Shown piece by piece: positions 21,476-31,549 of a stretch of DNA of 64,000 nucleotides. Both the position numbers and the translations under genes were made by a program. The DNA lies in the NCBI GenBank assembly GCA_032717465.1, contig CM064712.1, positions 22,621,616 through 22,685,615 on the forward strand, written 5' to 3'. The number at the start of each line of letters is the position of its first letter. Position 1 is the stretch's first letter. Under the pieces are notes generated by a model that was not told the origin of the DNA, searched no databases, and was given only the letters and a program-made list of their open reading frames with translations. Origin of the DNA: Coenobita brevimanus. Lineage: Eukaryota > Arthropoda > Malacostraca > Decapoda > Coenobitidae.

Positions 21476-22480
21476 CCCTTTAAATGCGGATCGTCGCGTT
21501 TGCGACGCACGGCGAAAAGGACATAACGGCAGATCGTCGCGTTTGCGATTCTAGTAAATTTTGCATAACCGCAGGCAAGCAGGCTCCAGCTGGTATTGTC
21601 TATCGGTACCACCACCCTTTAGTTACAATTAGCATACTTTACCTTTGTACTACTGACCTCCCTTGTTGCCAAGTATCGCGTTTTTCCCCCGTCCCCCCCC
21701 CCACCACCACGGCCCGGCCAGCCTGGCTGTGATACATGGCAGCGCTCTGAGTGCTCAGAACTGTAAATCTGCGCTCTCCTCTCACAAGCAGTTTATGCTA
21801 ATAGGAAACGCTTGTTTCCCCAGTTGTAACACTAGCTTTTTTTCTCACAGTTTGCCCCTGTTTAGCGTCAGTTTACCGCAGGCTTTCAAAGTGACATTAT
21901 GGCGAGTTCTAGCTCTTCCGAGTCAGTGCAAGCGGCCGACAGGAACAAGAATAAAGTGGCGGGCGTAAGGCAGAATAAAAAGCGCGCTGTGGTGATCTTT
22001 TGGGAAGTAATATGATTGAAAATAATGTAGTATACATGTTTTTAGCTGTGAAAATGGAAACGTTTGTTGAGTGACGGGAAGACCACTGCTGCGGTGTGTG
22101 TCGGCCATACGCTCCGTTGATTTTAGCCTTATTTTCAGTGCTTATCGTACAAATACGGATTCCAAACTACCTTTACGTTGTAGTATAAAGTTTACTGTGA
22201 CAGAATGAGGCTGTGGTAGAGGGGAAACCGGGTTGCTGGAGATGTGAAAGTGAAGATTTGGTTACCCAACTTTGCAAGTCTCCACAAGTCCTTGGGTAGT
22301 CCACGAAGGCTCAACACCTGTCTCTGGAGAAAGCTGAATGTAAGTACTATCTGCCATACCAAGTATAATGTTCTAGGGTTAATCTCTGATTTTTGGCTAA
22401 TATTTTCCTACAGGTACTCAGACCGCGATACAACCCCACCACTCGGGGGGGGTTGACTGTTCACGGCCACGTTTAAGGGG
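21476..22480. mobile_element. piggyBac-like non-autonomous element (MITE), copy 2
   Basis: 1005-bp inverted-orientation copy of the element at 3014-4013, flanked by TTAA (21472-21475 and 22481-22484). Ends read CCCTTTAAATGCGG and, on the other strand, CCCCTTAAACGTGG. It lies 6 bp after the zinc-finger stop codon and separates that ORF from the next, decayed finger (TGTGGTAAACGG at 22485). Confidence 0.9.
21899..22015 (+). CDS. 38-aa ORF inside the TTAA element, copy 2
   Basis: Same short ORF as at 3479-3595 (starts MASSSSS, ends FWEVI). It is preserved in both element copies, with differences at two residues (E/Q and K/E). A vestigial transposase N-terminus is possible; chance preservation between young copies is equally possible. 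Confidence 0.25.
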   Translation: MASSSSSESVQAADRNKNKVAGVRQNKKRAVVIFWEVI

Positions 22481-22537
22481 TTAATGTGGTAAACGGTTGA
22501 CTCAGTTGATGTCATCCGACACTGTTTAATTCATTAA

Positions 22538-24505
22538 CCCCTTAACCGCGGGGCGTCACTTTCGTGATGCTTGGGAGCAAGGGATCATACCGCGGGGCGT
22601 CGCTTTTGTGATTCTGTGTTATTTTGAATTCACCCGGGCTTCCAAGTGGGGGCTTGTATCATCTATCAGTACTGCCAATGTCCAACACTAGTCAGCACTC
22701 CTAATCTCATCTGTACTCCCATCCATTGTTGACAATTTAGCCATTTCTCCCTGTTCTTGACTCCCCTCCCTACCCCCCCTCCATTACCCTATCCTCTCGC
22801 CTGCCCGGCCATGCTACGCTAAGTAAATCTTCCCTGGAATTTTTCACTGATTTCATCCATTGAAATAAGCCCTATGTCGTATTCTTATACCAAATAATAT
22901 ATACAAGAAAGAAATAAGGTAAGTGAGAGTGCCATACACCTGGAATTGGCTAATTATCACCTGACAACACCTCACGTGCACTCGTTCGCTAATTTTCGCT
23001 GTTTTTTTTCCCCTTGAAATATGCCATATAATCTATTTTCGTAATAAATATACATGTAAGGAGGGAAGGGAGAAGCCTAAGTGATATTTACATTCACCTG
23101 GAACTACCTAATTTATAATGTATTGTTTAGATTTTCTGCCAATCATATCAGTGCTACACAAAGCTATTTCAAGATTTAACATTGGTAGCTCTGATTATAT
23201 ATCTCCTAAGTAGGCCTCTAATTTATTTTCGTAATAAATATACATGTAAGGAGGGAAGGGAGAAGCCTAAGTGATATTTACATTCACCTGGAACTACCAA
23301 ATTTATAATGTATTGTCTAGATTTCCTGCCAATCATATCAGTGCTAGACTTAGCTGTTTCAAGAACCAATATTGGTAACTCTGAATAACCCCTAAACAGG
23401 CCTCCAGGCTGGCCCTGCGTTATCAGTTTACTCTCATCTTCCGAAGTGAGGGGACGTATGTTTCTTCTTGCTGACTTCAAGGCCTTTTTTCACCCCCATG
23501 CAAATGGCTCTGTGACCTTTACCCCCTACTAAACCTCGTGTGGAAAGAGGTAAAGGGCTGACAATTGATAAAAGAGTGACTATGATCTTTCTATTGAGTA
23601 AAACAATGCAAGTGGAATTGTAAATAATGTGTAAATAATGTGTAAACAGCAAGTGAAAGTAATGAATGTAAATATACGTGAACAATGGAAAATAGTTTTA
23701 TAAGTTATTTCAAGTGACAGTGCACAACACAGTGTAAATAAAATAGAAATGTAAATAACGTAAATAAAATAGAGAACGTAAATAGAAATGTAAATGAGTA
23801 GTATTATAAGAATACGAGTATATACCCTAGGAGTAATGAAAGTGAAAGTTTCACTCTAGCATGTCTGAATGATATGAGTTATGAGAGTGAAGATGAAAGT
23901 GACATTCACTCTCAATGCCAGTATACAGGACGAGAAAGTGAATGCTACGTATTTTACTGAAAGAAATTGAATCCCTACAGTGACAATAAACTAATACTAC
24001 TGAAGGAAACTTATGGATAAAGACTGTAGATATATATAAGTGTTATATAGTAATAGAAATATAAAGTGTGAGGGGTTTTATGAATAATAAATGACAGAGA
24101 AACAAAAGCGAACTAGTGCCAGTGCGACAATCAGACGCGCTCGTAATTTCCATTGCTTTCACAGTGTTTTTTTTTTTAGTATGGATCCCAAACTACTTGA
24201 AAATTGTAGAATAGTGTTTATAGTGTTTGTATCTGGCTGTGGTAATCATATTACGGGCTGTCGGGAAGTGTAAAGTGGAGACTTCGTTACCCTACTTCAG
24301 AGGTCTCCACAAGTCCTACGGTAACCGACGAAGGCTCAACAATCATTCCAGGAGAAAGCTGAAGGTGTGTGCCATAAGCATATGTAATTTTATTATTCTA
24401 GGACTAATAACTGATTTTTGGCAAATATTTTTTGAGAGTCTGTCGGAGCCCAAATAACCCCGCGGCACACGCAAGTCATTGGTAAACAAGCCCGCGGTGT
24501 AGGGG
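22538..24505. mobile_element. Second TTAA element family (1.97 kb), in zinc-finger remnant
   Basis: Flanked by TTAA at 22534-22537 and 24506-24509. Ends read CCCCTTAACCGCGGGG and, on the other strand, CCCCTACACCGCGGG. The right-hand 250 bp (ggtctccacaagtcc, cgacgaaggctcaac, ctgatttttggc) is clearly related to the right end of copy 2 (22240-22430), so the two families share a terminal module with different bodies. It lies inside a decayed zinc-finger repeat: flanks join as ttaattcattAAggagtgaag, the linker region of the array. No transposase is seen. Confidence 0.85.
23034..23410. repeat. 190-bp tandem duplication inside the TTAA element
   Basis: Two adjacent copies of a unit containing gtaataaatatacatgtaag (at 23041 and 23231), each followed by gagggaagggagaagcc and cacctggaactacc. 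A more diverged third partial copy may lie at 22890-22970. Confidence 0.85.
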
Positions 24506-24509
24506 TTAA

Positions 24510-24760
24510 GGAGTGAAGAAATTCAAGTGTGATGAATGGGGTAAATGGTTTTATTATAAGTTCTCTCCAGTGTCAGTTCAGGAGTGAATAAATTTGAAAT
24601 GTGATGACTGGAAAACTGTGTAGAAAAAATTCATGTTCACTTGGCACCTAACAGTTCATTCAGGTGTGAAAACAATTATATAGTTACGATGTGGCAAAGC
24701 TTGTAGAAGAAATCAGGCTGTAAGCAGGCATGGTGCCATTCACTAATAAGTGAGGGAGAA
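24510..24760 (+). pseudogene. Decayed zinc-finger repeats downstream of the ZNF ORF
   Basis: After the second TTAA element the sequence resumes as GVKKFKCDEWGKWF, with one finger Cys changed to Trp. It then degenerates: fragments such as HLTVHSGVK and DVAKLVEE-like residues alternate with stops. The small piece at 22485-22533 between the two elements belongs to the same remnant (CGKR, then FIH). The zinc-finger array was therefore longer before stop codons and insertions truncated it. Confidence 0.65.
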
Positions 24761-24990
24761 TTCATGTTTTATCTCTTAGGCTGGTTTGCCAAAGTAATGG
24801 AAAATTTTTAAAAAGTGGGTTGTAGGGGGAAAAAAAAAAAAAACTTGTTAGTGCTTTAGTCTGTAGTGCTTTAGTGTGTAGTGCCCCGTTAGCTACTATT
24901 GGTACTTGTGGCAGGCCAACCCTCATGCAGCATGTCATATGATGTTCTGAGCCAAGACACCATTTACTAGGAGTGATAATGTGAAACTCT

Positions 24991-24993
<3 letters not shown>

Positions 24994-25030
<37 letters not shown>

Positions 25031-25335
25031 GCAAGGAAGAAGGACCCAAAGGCCATGAGCCCGCAGTAACAGTTCCTTCCAAGGGAAAAACAAAATACGA
25101 TAGAGAGCCAAATTCAAGATCCGATCATTTCGAGATGCCTTGATACACTGCGTTTGAAAGACTGGAGATCATAGGCAGCTGGAAATACAGACAGAGGGAG
25201 ACAGTTCCACAGTTGACCTGTTGCATAAATGAAAGACTGGGAGTAACGGTTAACTCTTGCATTAGAGAGTTGAACAGAAAAGGGATGAGAGTTTGCTGCC
25301 AGACGGGTGCTACGCGCCCGTCGTAGAGGTGGAGT
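24994..25335 (-). mobile_element. LINE 3' fragment with poly(A) tail
   Basis: The minus strand begins with a 34-nt poly(A) (T run 24994-25027) and upstream encodes the extreme C-terminus of a non-LTR RT (TRLAANSHPFSVQ, SFIYATGQLWNCLPLSV, LQSFKRSVSRHL). This 'LWN.LP...SFK..V..HL' ending is typical of several LINE clades; I cannot pick one. The fragment is 5' truncated or cut at the TA where the next element begins. Confidence 0.7.
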
Positions 25336-25337
25336 TA

Positions 25338-26149
25338 CAGTAGACCCTCGATATAACAAACCTTTTCAATGAATTTGTTTTAACGACCACCTTGAGTTGG
25401 CCAAACATTATGTTTTTTTAACAAACTTTGGTAATAGAATAGACGCGCAGGAAACACCCACCAGCATGGTGACTCCCCCCTCCACACATACACACTGTGT
25501 GTGTGTATTAAACAAATGTTCAGTGTATATGCAGCTGTTATGTACTGTTTGCATTGTTGTACTCTGTTATGTAGTACAGTATTTACTGTAATGTAACAGT
25601 TAATGAACAGTGAGTGTACCCACACTTTCCCTGATAATACCAAACAACAGATGTACAGTATGTATAGGCAGTGTACAGTATAGTGCAGGATTGTGATGGT
25701 TATCAGTGACTATCTGTGCCAGTGGTGGAGTGCACTTTATGTTTAATGTAGATGCAGCTGTTCTGTACTGTTTGCTTTGCTATTCTCTAATATGTAGTAT
25801 TTACTGTAGTGTAACAGGTAAGGTACAGTGTCATTTCTTTACCCATACTTTCCATGTAAATACTGAATGACAAATGAACATACTGTAGATTTATCCAAGG
25901 CCTATTTGCAGTTGCTTCCTGAAAGGTAAGAATAAATACTTCAGTTAGTAAATACAGCATTTATTGAGAAAACCATTTAGACCTACCTTTATGTTATTGT
26001 GTATGAGTATACAGCTGAACAGTGCTGTATATTTAACAATCTTTGTTTGGTAAAAGCCACAACGCCTGGAAAATATCTGAACAGGATGGTGTTGGGCTGT
26101 AATGTCAAGGGTCTGGTACAAATTAGTTGGTTATATTGAGGGTGCACTG
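25338..26149. mobile_element. Tigger/pogo-like MITE
   Basis: 812 bp between TA dinucleotides (25336-25337 and 26150-26151). Ends are CAGTAGACCCTCGATATAAC and, on the other strand, CAGTGCACCCTCAATATAAC, matching the CAGT...CTCGA-TAACAAACC form of pogo/Tigger termini. There is no transposase. The interior holds a diverged 223-bp tandem duplication (gcagctgtt at 25531 and 25754, each followed by tactgttt). Confidence 0.75.
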
Positions 26150-26151
26150 TA

Positions 26152-26765
26152 TAAGGAGAGGGCTGTTCACCGTGATAGTTGTACAGCAGTACAGGGCATT
26201 CATTTAGTACACAGTAAACTGGGCAGTAAGGTGCACTATAGTCTGCACAACATCTGTACACAAAAATATTGTACATATATGTATTGTTGCTCTTAATGGG
26301 CAGCAGCTTACCTTATTGTATGACATTTTATTATGGGATAATGATGTCTAAGCACATAGCAAGTGCTTCACCTTGTAGTGAGAGAAATCTGTGTTTTCAC
26401 TTTACTGAGGCAGGTCTAATGGAACACAATTTTACAGTACTTTTGCCTCAAGTTTTCTTTTATTTTTGTCATGGGGGGGTTACTTTAATTGCAAGGTAGG
26501 GCACTAGCTGGGTGTTTAGATCACTAATGTCAAGTATCCCATGAAAAATATTGGGCAAAAATCAAGTAAGAGATGTCACCCTTAATAGCATTAGTACATT
26601 ACCGGCATATGTTTGTGGTACACATTTTTCACTGACATGCTGTATTTGCTCACCAAATCACCATGCACTAGGAGATGTGCTGTATAATAGGAACAGCTTA
26701 CATCCAAATAAATGCATGATAATATGAAGGCATATAATCAGAGGGTATGATGGAACTTAGCAGAA
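26152..26765. other. Intergenic, no gene recognised
   Basis: AT-rich, with only short chance ORFs; no repeat structure seen. Confidence 0.5.
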
Positions 26766-27273
26766 AGGCTATCTATCTGTAAACCTAGGCTGCTTCCCCC
26801 AAGGAAAGGGAGGTAGCCAAGACAGGACGACACACTCCCAATTTACTCATCCATTCAAACACATTCATTCACATAATAGCCCCAAAGGGGAGAAGGGACA
26901 GATTCTCATCGCACCACACAGCACAAGGGTCAATTGCGCAGTGCAATCAGTGACATCCGCAGCAGGGCCCGACAGCAGAGCTGGTTTACCCCTGCCACAT
27001 CATAATAGACCCATCCCCTTACCCACACCTGACCTGATCAGCTGATCAGACAAATGTGGGAGAATATCCCCTCAGGGCTGCGTCATCATTTATTCTTTCA
27101 CAATTTCTCTCCATTCATTTCTGTCACGCACAGCTACTCTTCCTTGCTCAACAGACATCCATCTCTCATCTAACACTCTCTTCACACTGTCCATCCATCC
27201 TATTCATGGTCTTCCTCTCAGCCTTGCACCTCTCACATCAGATCTAGTTATCTTTTTCACTAGTCGCAGAAAA
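26766..27273 (-). mobile_element. RTE-type LINE 3' end fragment
   Basis: On the minus strand 27090-27273 encodes the end of an RTE-type RT (RSDVRGARLRGRP, WMDSVKRVLDERWMSVE, VAVRDRNEWREIV). A stop codon follows, then a GC-richer 3' region to about 26766. One internal stop follows RGRP. The subfamily differs from copies B-E. Confidence 0.65.
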
Positions 27274-27670
27274 GCAAGATATGATAAAGTTTTAGTGGCT
27301 GTTAAAGAAAAAGACCTGGGAATGTGTTCAAAGTACAGTAATCACTCTAATATTCGGATGCCCAAAAACCGAACATCCCCACTACCCGGACCTAATCGTC
27401 CTGGGAGCCCCCCCCCCCCCCCCCCCAAAAAAAAAAAAAAAAAAAATCCCGTCCGTAATTTAAACTTGCTGCGCGTGCCACGGGAGAGCATTGTTTTGCG
27501 CGTCATTCCTCTGACGTCCGATAGAGCGCCGCTGCATCCTCCCCACTTCCCGCCTGTCTCACCGCGAGTGTACGCTCCTCGTAATGGCTGCCCACGTGAT
27601 CACTTTTGTGGTGGTGCCCTACCTGCTGCAGGGCCTCCTGCTGCTCTCGGGCCTCCTCTTAGTGTGTGTG

Positions 27671-29329
27671 ATGATGGCCCCGCCACCTGAGAAAAGGAAG
27701 AGAGTGGTGTTGACTCTGGAAAAGAAGAGGGAGATTTTGGAGAAAGTTGATGCGGGTTGGTCTTCTTCCCGCATTCTCCGCAAGTACAACCTGGCCCAGT
27801 CGACTTTGTTCAATATCAAATGTGCCCGAGACAAACTCATGCAGTACACGGCTGACTTCTCGTCGAGAAGCAAACGCAACGTGGAAAGGAAGGTTATGTT
27901 TACCCCCAAGTTTGCAGAAATCGACCGATCCACGTTGATTTGGTATCGACAGCAACGTGCTGCTGGTGTGATGGTATGTGGAACGGAGCTGAAGGTTGCT
28001 GCTGAGAAGTTCGCAAGGCTTCACGACGCCCTAGACTTCAAGGCATCTGAGGGTTGGCTCTTCGCATTCAAGTTGCGACATGGCCATACCAACCGTAAAG
28101 CACATGGCGAAGCATTGGACGCTAACGAGGATGGAGTTGACGAGTTTCGGCACAAGGTGAAAGGCTTGATCGACAGGGAGGGCCTAACTCTCGGTCAAGT
28201 CTACAACGCTGACGAAACTGGCCTATTCCATCGCTCGCTGCCAACGAACACTCTAGCCGATGAGACGGAGAAGCGTGTACCTGGCCGCAAGCTTTCCAAG
28301 GAACGGATATCTGCTTTGTGTTGTGCCAGTGCTAACGGCATGCACCGGCTTAAGCCCGTTGTTGTTGGCCGTGCAAAGCAGCCTTGGTGCCTTCGTGGGG
28401 TGATGGATGTCCTTCCTGTCGTCTGGTACCATTCTTTGAAGGCATGGTTCACAGCTGTGATCTTCAAGGACTGGTTTCACTGTCACTTCGTCAAGGAGGT
28501 CATCCATTACCAGACGAAGACACTGGGAATCCCGTGCGACCAGGTAAAGGCTCTCCTTCTACTCGACAGTGCACCTGCCCACCCGTGCGACAAGGACTTG
28601 GTTGCTGAAAATGGCCGTATTAGGTGCATGTTTCTGCCACCTAATATGACTGCTCTCATTCAATCAATGGACCAAGGAGTGATCGTGGCAACAAAGCGCC
28701 TATACCGTCGGAAGTTCCTGGACGAGGTGATGGTTGCTCTCGAGGACAAGGACGAGCGCAGGGAGGGACGGGACACACGAGGCAAGCGGACTTTGGAAAA
28801 CCTTCGCCGCTACAACATCAAGTCTGCGCTGTACAACTGGGCTAGTGCATGGAAGGAAGTCCCTGTGAAAACTCTTGAAAATGGTTGGTCTTGTCTGCTT
28901 CTCGGAACGGATGTGGAGTACGATTTTCTGGGCTTTGACGTGGATGACTTCCATGCACGGCTACATACGCATGACGATGATGTTGCTGTGGATGATGTTC
29001 GTGAGTGGTTGGATGACGACAAGGGCAATCCTGGGTATCAGCCGTTGTCTGATATCGAGATCGTGTCTTCGGTTGCTGGTGTCAGTACCGAACTTGAAGA
29101 TTCCGACGACGAAGGCGACGATGATGCGGACTCCTCTCAGCAGGACACTACTCCAGCCATCCCCAAGCTGAGCGCACTCCAGGAACATCTAGAGTTCGTC
29201 CTAGACTACCTGGAACACCCGGACTGTGATGGAGATGGGGCCCTTGGGACTCGTGGAGAAAGTGCGTGCTTTCAGGCAGCGCATCATCAATCATCAGAAT
29301 CGTCGGTCATTGCGTCAATCAACCATTGA
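27671..29329 (+). CDS. Tigger/jerky-type DDD transposase (C-terminal frameshift)
   Basis: Cut-and-paste transposase of the pogo superfamily, related to CENP-B, jerky and TIGD proteins. The ORF is open from 27584, but I choose ATG 27671 (MMAPPPEKRKRVVLTLEKKRE), where family homology starts; upstream codons give a hydrophobic, unlikely leader. Domains from 27671: psq-type HTH (about 8-55), CENP-B-type HTH (about 78-145), then DDE domain with catalytic Asp in NADETG (D181), LLLDSAPAH (D299) and SMDQG (D334), a DD34D spacing. An acidic C-terminal part (DSDDEGDDDAD) follows. Near 29243 the frame shifts by one. The expected C-terminus (VRAFRQRIINHQNRRSLRQ, then STIDSFFRP) is in another frame, 29226-29570. 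All catalytic residues remain, so it could be recently active or domesticated; the frameshift argues for a fairly young but dead copy. Confidence 0.85.
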   Translation: MMAPPPEKRKRVVLTLEKKREILEKVDAGWSSSRILRKYNLAQSTLFNIKCARDKLMQYTADFSSRSKRNVERKVMFTPKFAEIDRSTLIWYRQQRAAGVMVCGTELKVAAEKFARLHDALDFKASEGWLFAFKLRHGHTNRKAHGEALDANEDGVDEFRHKVKGLIDREGLTLGQVYNADETGLFHRSLPTNTLADETEKRVPGRKLSKERISALCCASANGMHRLKPVVVGRAKQPWCLRGVMDVLPVVWYHSLKAWFTAVIFKDWFHCHFVKEVIHYQTKTLGIPCDQVKALLLLDSAPAHPCDKDLVAENGRIRCMFLPPNMTALIQSMDQGVIVATKRLYRRKFLDEVMVALEDKDERREGRDTRGKRTLENLRRYNIKSALYNWASAWKEVPVKTLENGWSCLLLGTDVEYDFLGFDVDDFHARLHTHDDDVAVDDVREWLDDDKGNPGYQPLSDIEIVSSVAGVSTELEDSDDEGDDDADSSQQDTTPAIPKLSALQEHLEFVLDYLEHPDCDGDGALGTRGESACFQAAHHQSSESSVIASINH

Positions 29330-29570
29330 CAGTTTTTTCAGGCCTTTGACCCCCGCTGTGCCCAGCCCTGGTTCCACTCCGTTGCCTCCTCAAGACAGGC
29401 CCTCATGCTCTGAGCCACAGCCCAGCACATCAGCCACGGTGGAGTCACCGCTTGACGTGAGTTTGCGACTTTCTTCAGAGTCCTCTGCAGTGGGTACGCC
29501 ATCACCACGACCCAGCGATGCACCCCTAGGTCGCCTGCCAGTGATACTCTCGGACTCTGACAGTGAATAA
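29226..29570 (+). pseudogene. Displaced C-terminus of the Tigger transposase
   Basis: Overlaps the end of the main ORF in the +2 frame. It carries the conserved RQSTIDSFF motif of jerky/Tigger proteins, then a Ser/Pro-rich tail ending LSDSDSE and a TAA. A single extra base near 29240-29246 is enough to separate it from the main ORF. Confidence 0.75.
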
Positions 29571-29984
29571 ACAGCAAGAACTTCTCCACTAGACCACACT
29601 GGAATTTTGAGTGTTGTGCAGTGAAAAAAACGGTGTGTTGTGTTAAGGATTTAAAGTTGAGAGAAAAGACTCAATAGAAAAGAAATTTAACGTAAATAGA
29701 CTTCTTTGTTTTGGCTTTGGAAAATTAAAAAAAATTGGGAAAAGTTAAAGTGCAACACTAAGTTACAATGGAGCATTATTTGGACAAAAGTAAACAATGT
29801 GAAGAGAACGGTCTTCTGTGTGTTACTGACTAAATTCAGTGCAAGACTTCAGGAAGAGTGTACTGCAAGTGCTTCAGGAAATCGTTCTTACTGTCAGAGT
29901 CCGAGAGGAGGCGGTTATTCGTCGAGGTGGCCAGGGACTTGCTGTAAGTAGCCAGAATGTTTCATATTGTACTTTTTTCCCTAC

Positions 29985-30275
29985 TATACTTACCTCATTT
30001 CACTCTTTAATGTCCTTTATTGGTGTGAATAGGGTATTAGTAGCTATGCATGTGCAAAAGGAATGTGTTTTTCTGAGTTAGGCTAGGTTAGGGTCCATAA
30101 GAACCAGAATGTTTATTAATGTAATGAACATACTTCTAAACCCTCATTTTATGGTTCTCTTGCATTTATTTCAGTCATTTATGTGTCTTATTGGTGTGAT
30201 TTGGGCCTTAAATAGGTGCTATGCATGTCCAGAGGGAGTTGTATAGGTGTTTCTCTGAGTTAGGGTCCATAAGTA
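29985..30275. repeat. 171-bp tandem duplication in the Tigger 3' region
   Basis: ggtgtga at 30022 and 30193 head two copies, each continuing through a tatgcatgt word to gagttagg and gggtccataag. They are moderately diverged. Confidence 0.7.
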
Positions 30276-30370
30276 CAAGTCCACAAGCTGGGGCCCAATA
30301 TCCGGACAAAACCAATAACCGGACCTACCTATGGCTCTATTACGTCGGATATTGGAGTGATTACTGTATA

Positions 30371-30662
30371 TTCATTTATTCATTCATCATCTAATCCAGT
30401 GTTGCCCCATGAGGAGTGTTGGAGCCCGGGGCTAGACAAGTTGGTCCTGACATTTAAGATGAGAGTGACCAACCTCACTCATGCCTGAGTGGCATTACGT
30501 GTGCAATAAACCCCAATGACCCCTTGGATATAAACCTGCACCAGCTCAGTCCAATTGGAGCTCCTTAATTACCCACTAAACCACCAGGTGCCATAATTTG
30601 GTTATATGTACAGGAAACCATTTGTCTTGTCACTCAGTGTAGAGTCACCCATGGACAGAAGG
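30371..30662 (-). repeat. Dispersed tRNA-like SINE family, copy 2
   Basis: Minus-strand copy of the family also at 30866-31075 and 39655-39932. It contains GGTGGTTTAGTGGG (A-box-like) and GGTTTATATCC (B-box-like), then gggtttattgc, ccactcagg and a 3' end at ttagatgatga. It forms an inverted pair with the next copy. Confidence 0.6.
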
Positions 30663-30865
30663 AAGTGGAATTGAGTGTATAACCAAGTTGTTTTTGAGGT
30701 AGGATGTGATGATAATTTATGATGGCTTGATGCCACCAATTGATGGTGGGCGGGAGCACTCATCATCCACTCACTCAGTGTAGGGCTGCTTTGGGTGTCG
30801 GCCCTTTCCTCTCTTCCATGCATCCTCGTCTGTCTTTCTTTCCTTCATTCTTTCCTCTTCTGCCT

Positions 30866-31075
30866 GTGGGTGATTCTACACCGAGTGACAAGCCAAATGG
30901 TTTCCTGTACACCAGGAAACCATTTACTATGCTGGGTGGTAACGATATAACCAAATTATGGTGCCTGGTGGTTTAGTGGGCAATTAAGGTGCTCCAATCG
31001 GATTGAGCCGGTGAAGGTTTATATCCAAGGGATGGTTGAGGTTTATTGCTGCTGGTTTTGGCATTTATTTTGACA
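30866..31075 (+). repeat. Dispersed tRNA-like SINE family, copy 3
   Basis: Begins tgggtgattctacaccgagtg. It includes the near-perfect hairpin AAATGGTTTCCTG / CAGGAAACCATTT (30896-30927), then ataaccaaattatgg and the tRNA-like segment. It ends at about 31060 in a diverged 3' part. Confidence 0.6.
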
Positions 31076-31129
31076 ACATTGTAATGCAGCACAGGAGGCT
31101 GGTCCATTTATCCCCCTATTGTGTAGGTG

Positions 31130-31445
31130 GGATTAGCTTAGTGGTTTATATGTGCAGGTGTGAGGAACATTCTAGAAATTAAGTGTTATGCTGTAGGATT
31201 AGGCTAATGTTTTAAGTCTTGGAGATGTGAAGAACACATTCTAGAAATTAATTGTTATGCTGTAAGATGAAGTTAATGGTTTGTATCTGGAGATGAGGAA
31301 CATTTTAGAAATTATATGTTGTGCCTTGGGATTAGCTGAGTGGATTATGTGTGGAGTTGTGAGGAACATTGTAGAAATTAAGTGTTATGCATAGGATTGG
31401 GTTAATATTTTATGGCTGGAGTTGTGAGGAACATTCTAGAAACAT
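31130..31445. repeat. Minisatellite, period about 65 bp, 4-5 units
   Basis: Units share tgaggaacattctagaaattaagtg split by varied spacers (starts near 31160, 31225, 31293, 31356 and 31420). It lies just upstream of the Gypsy LTR-like segment and might be part of it. Confidence 0.75.
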
Positions 31446-31549
31446 GGACATGTCTTACCTTAGGAATTTGTTCTTGTCATTATTATTATTGTGTATTGTT
31501 GGTTTAAATGCATTTTTATGTGGTATAATGTGAGTTCCTTCCCAGGCTC

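Larger units (their letters stand above)
27336..30366 (+). mobile_element. Tigger/pogo transposon, nearly complete
   Basis: 3031 bp between TA dinucleotides (27334-27335 and 30367-30368). Both ends start CAGTAATCACTC(T/C)AATAT(T/C)CG. CCGGAC-type words recur beside both ends (27350-27392 and 30300-30355) and could be transposase binding sites. It contains one transposase gene with an intact catalytic core. A C21/A21 homopolymer (27410-27450) and a 171-bp tandem duplication (29985-30275) lie in the flanks. Confidence 0.9.

Noticed and set aside
27584..27670. N-terminal hydrophobic leader of the Tigger transposase
   Set aside because: Upstream of the conserved start. A membrane leader makes no sense for a nuclear transposase, and an internal ATG fits the family.
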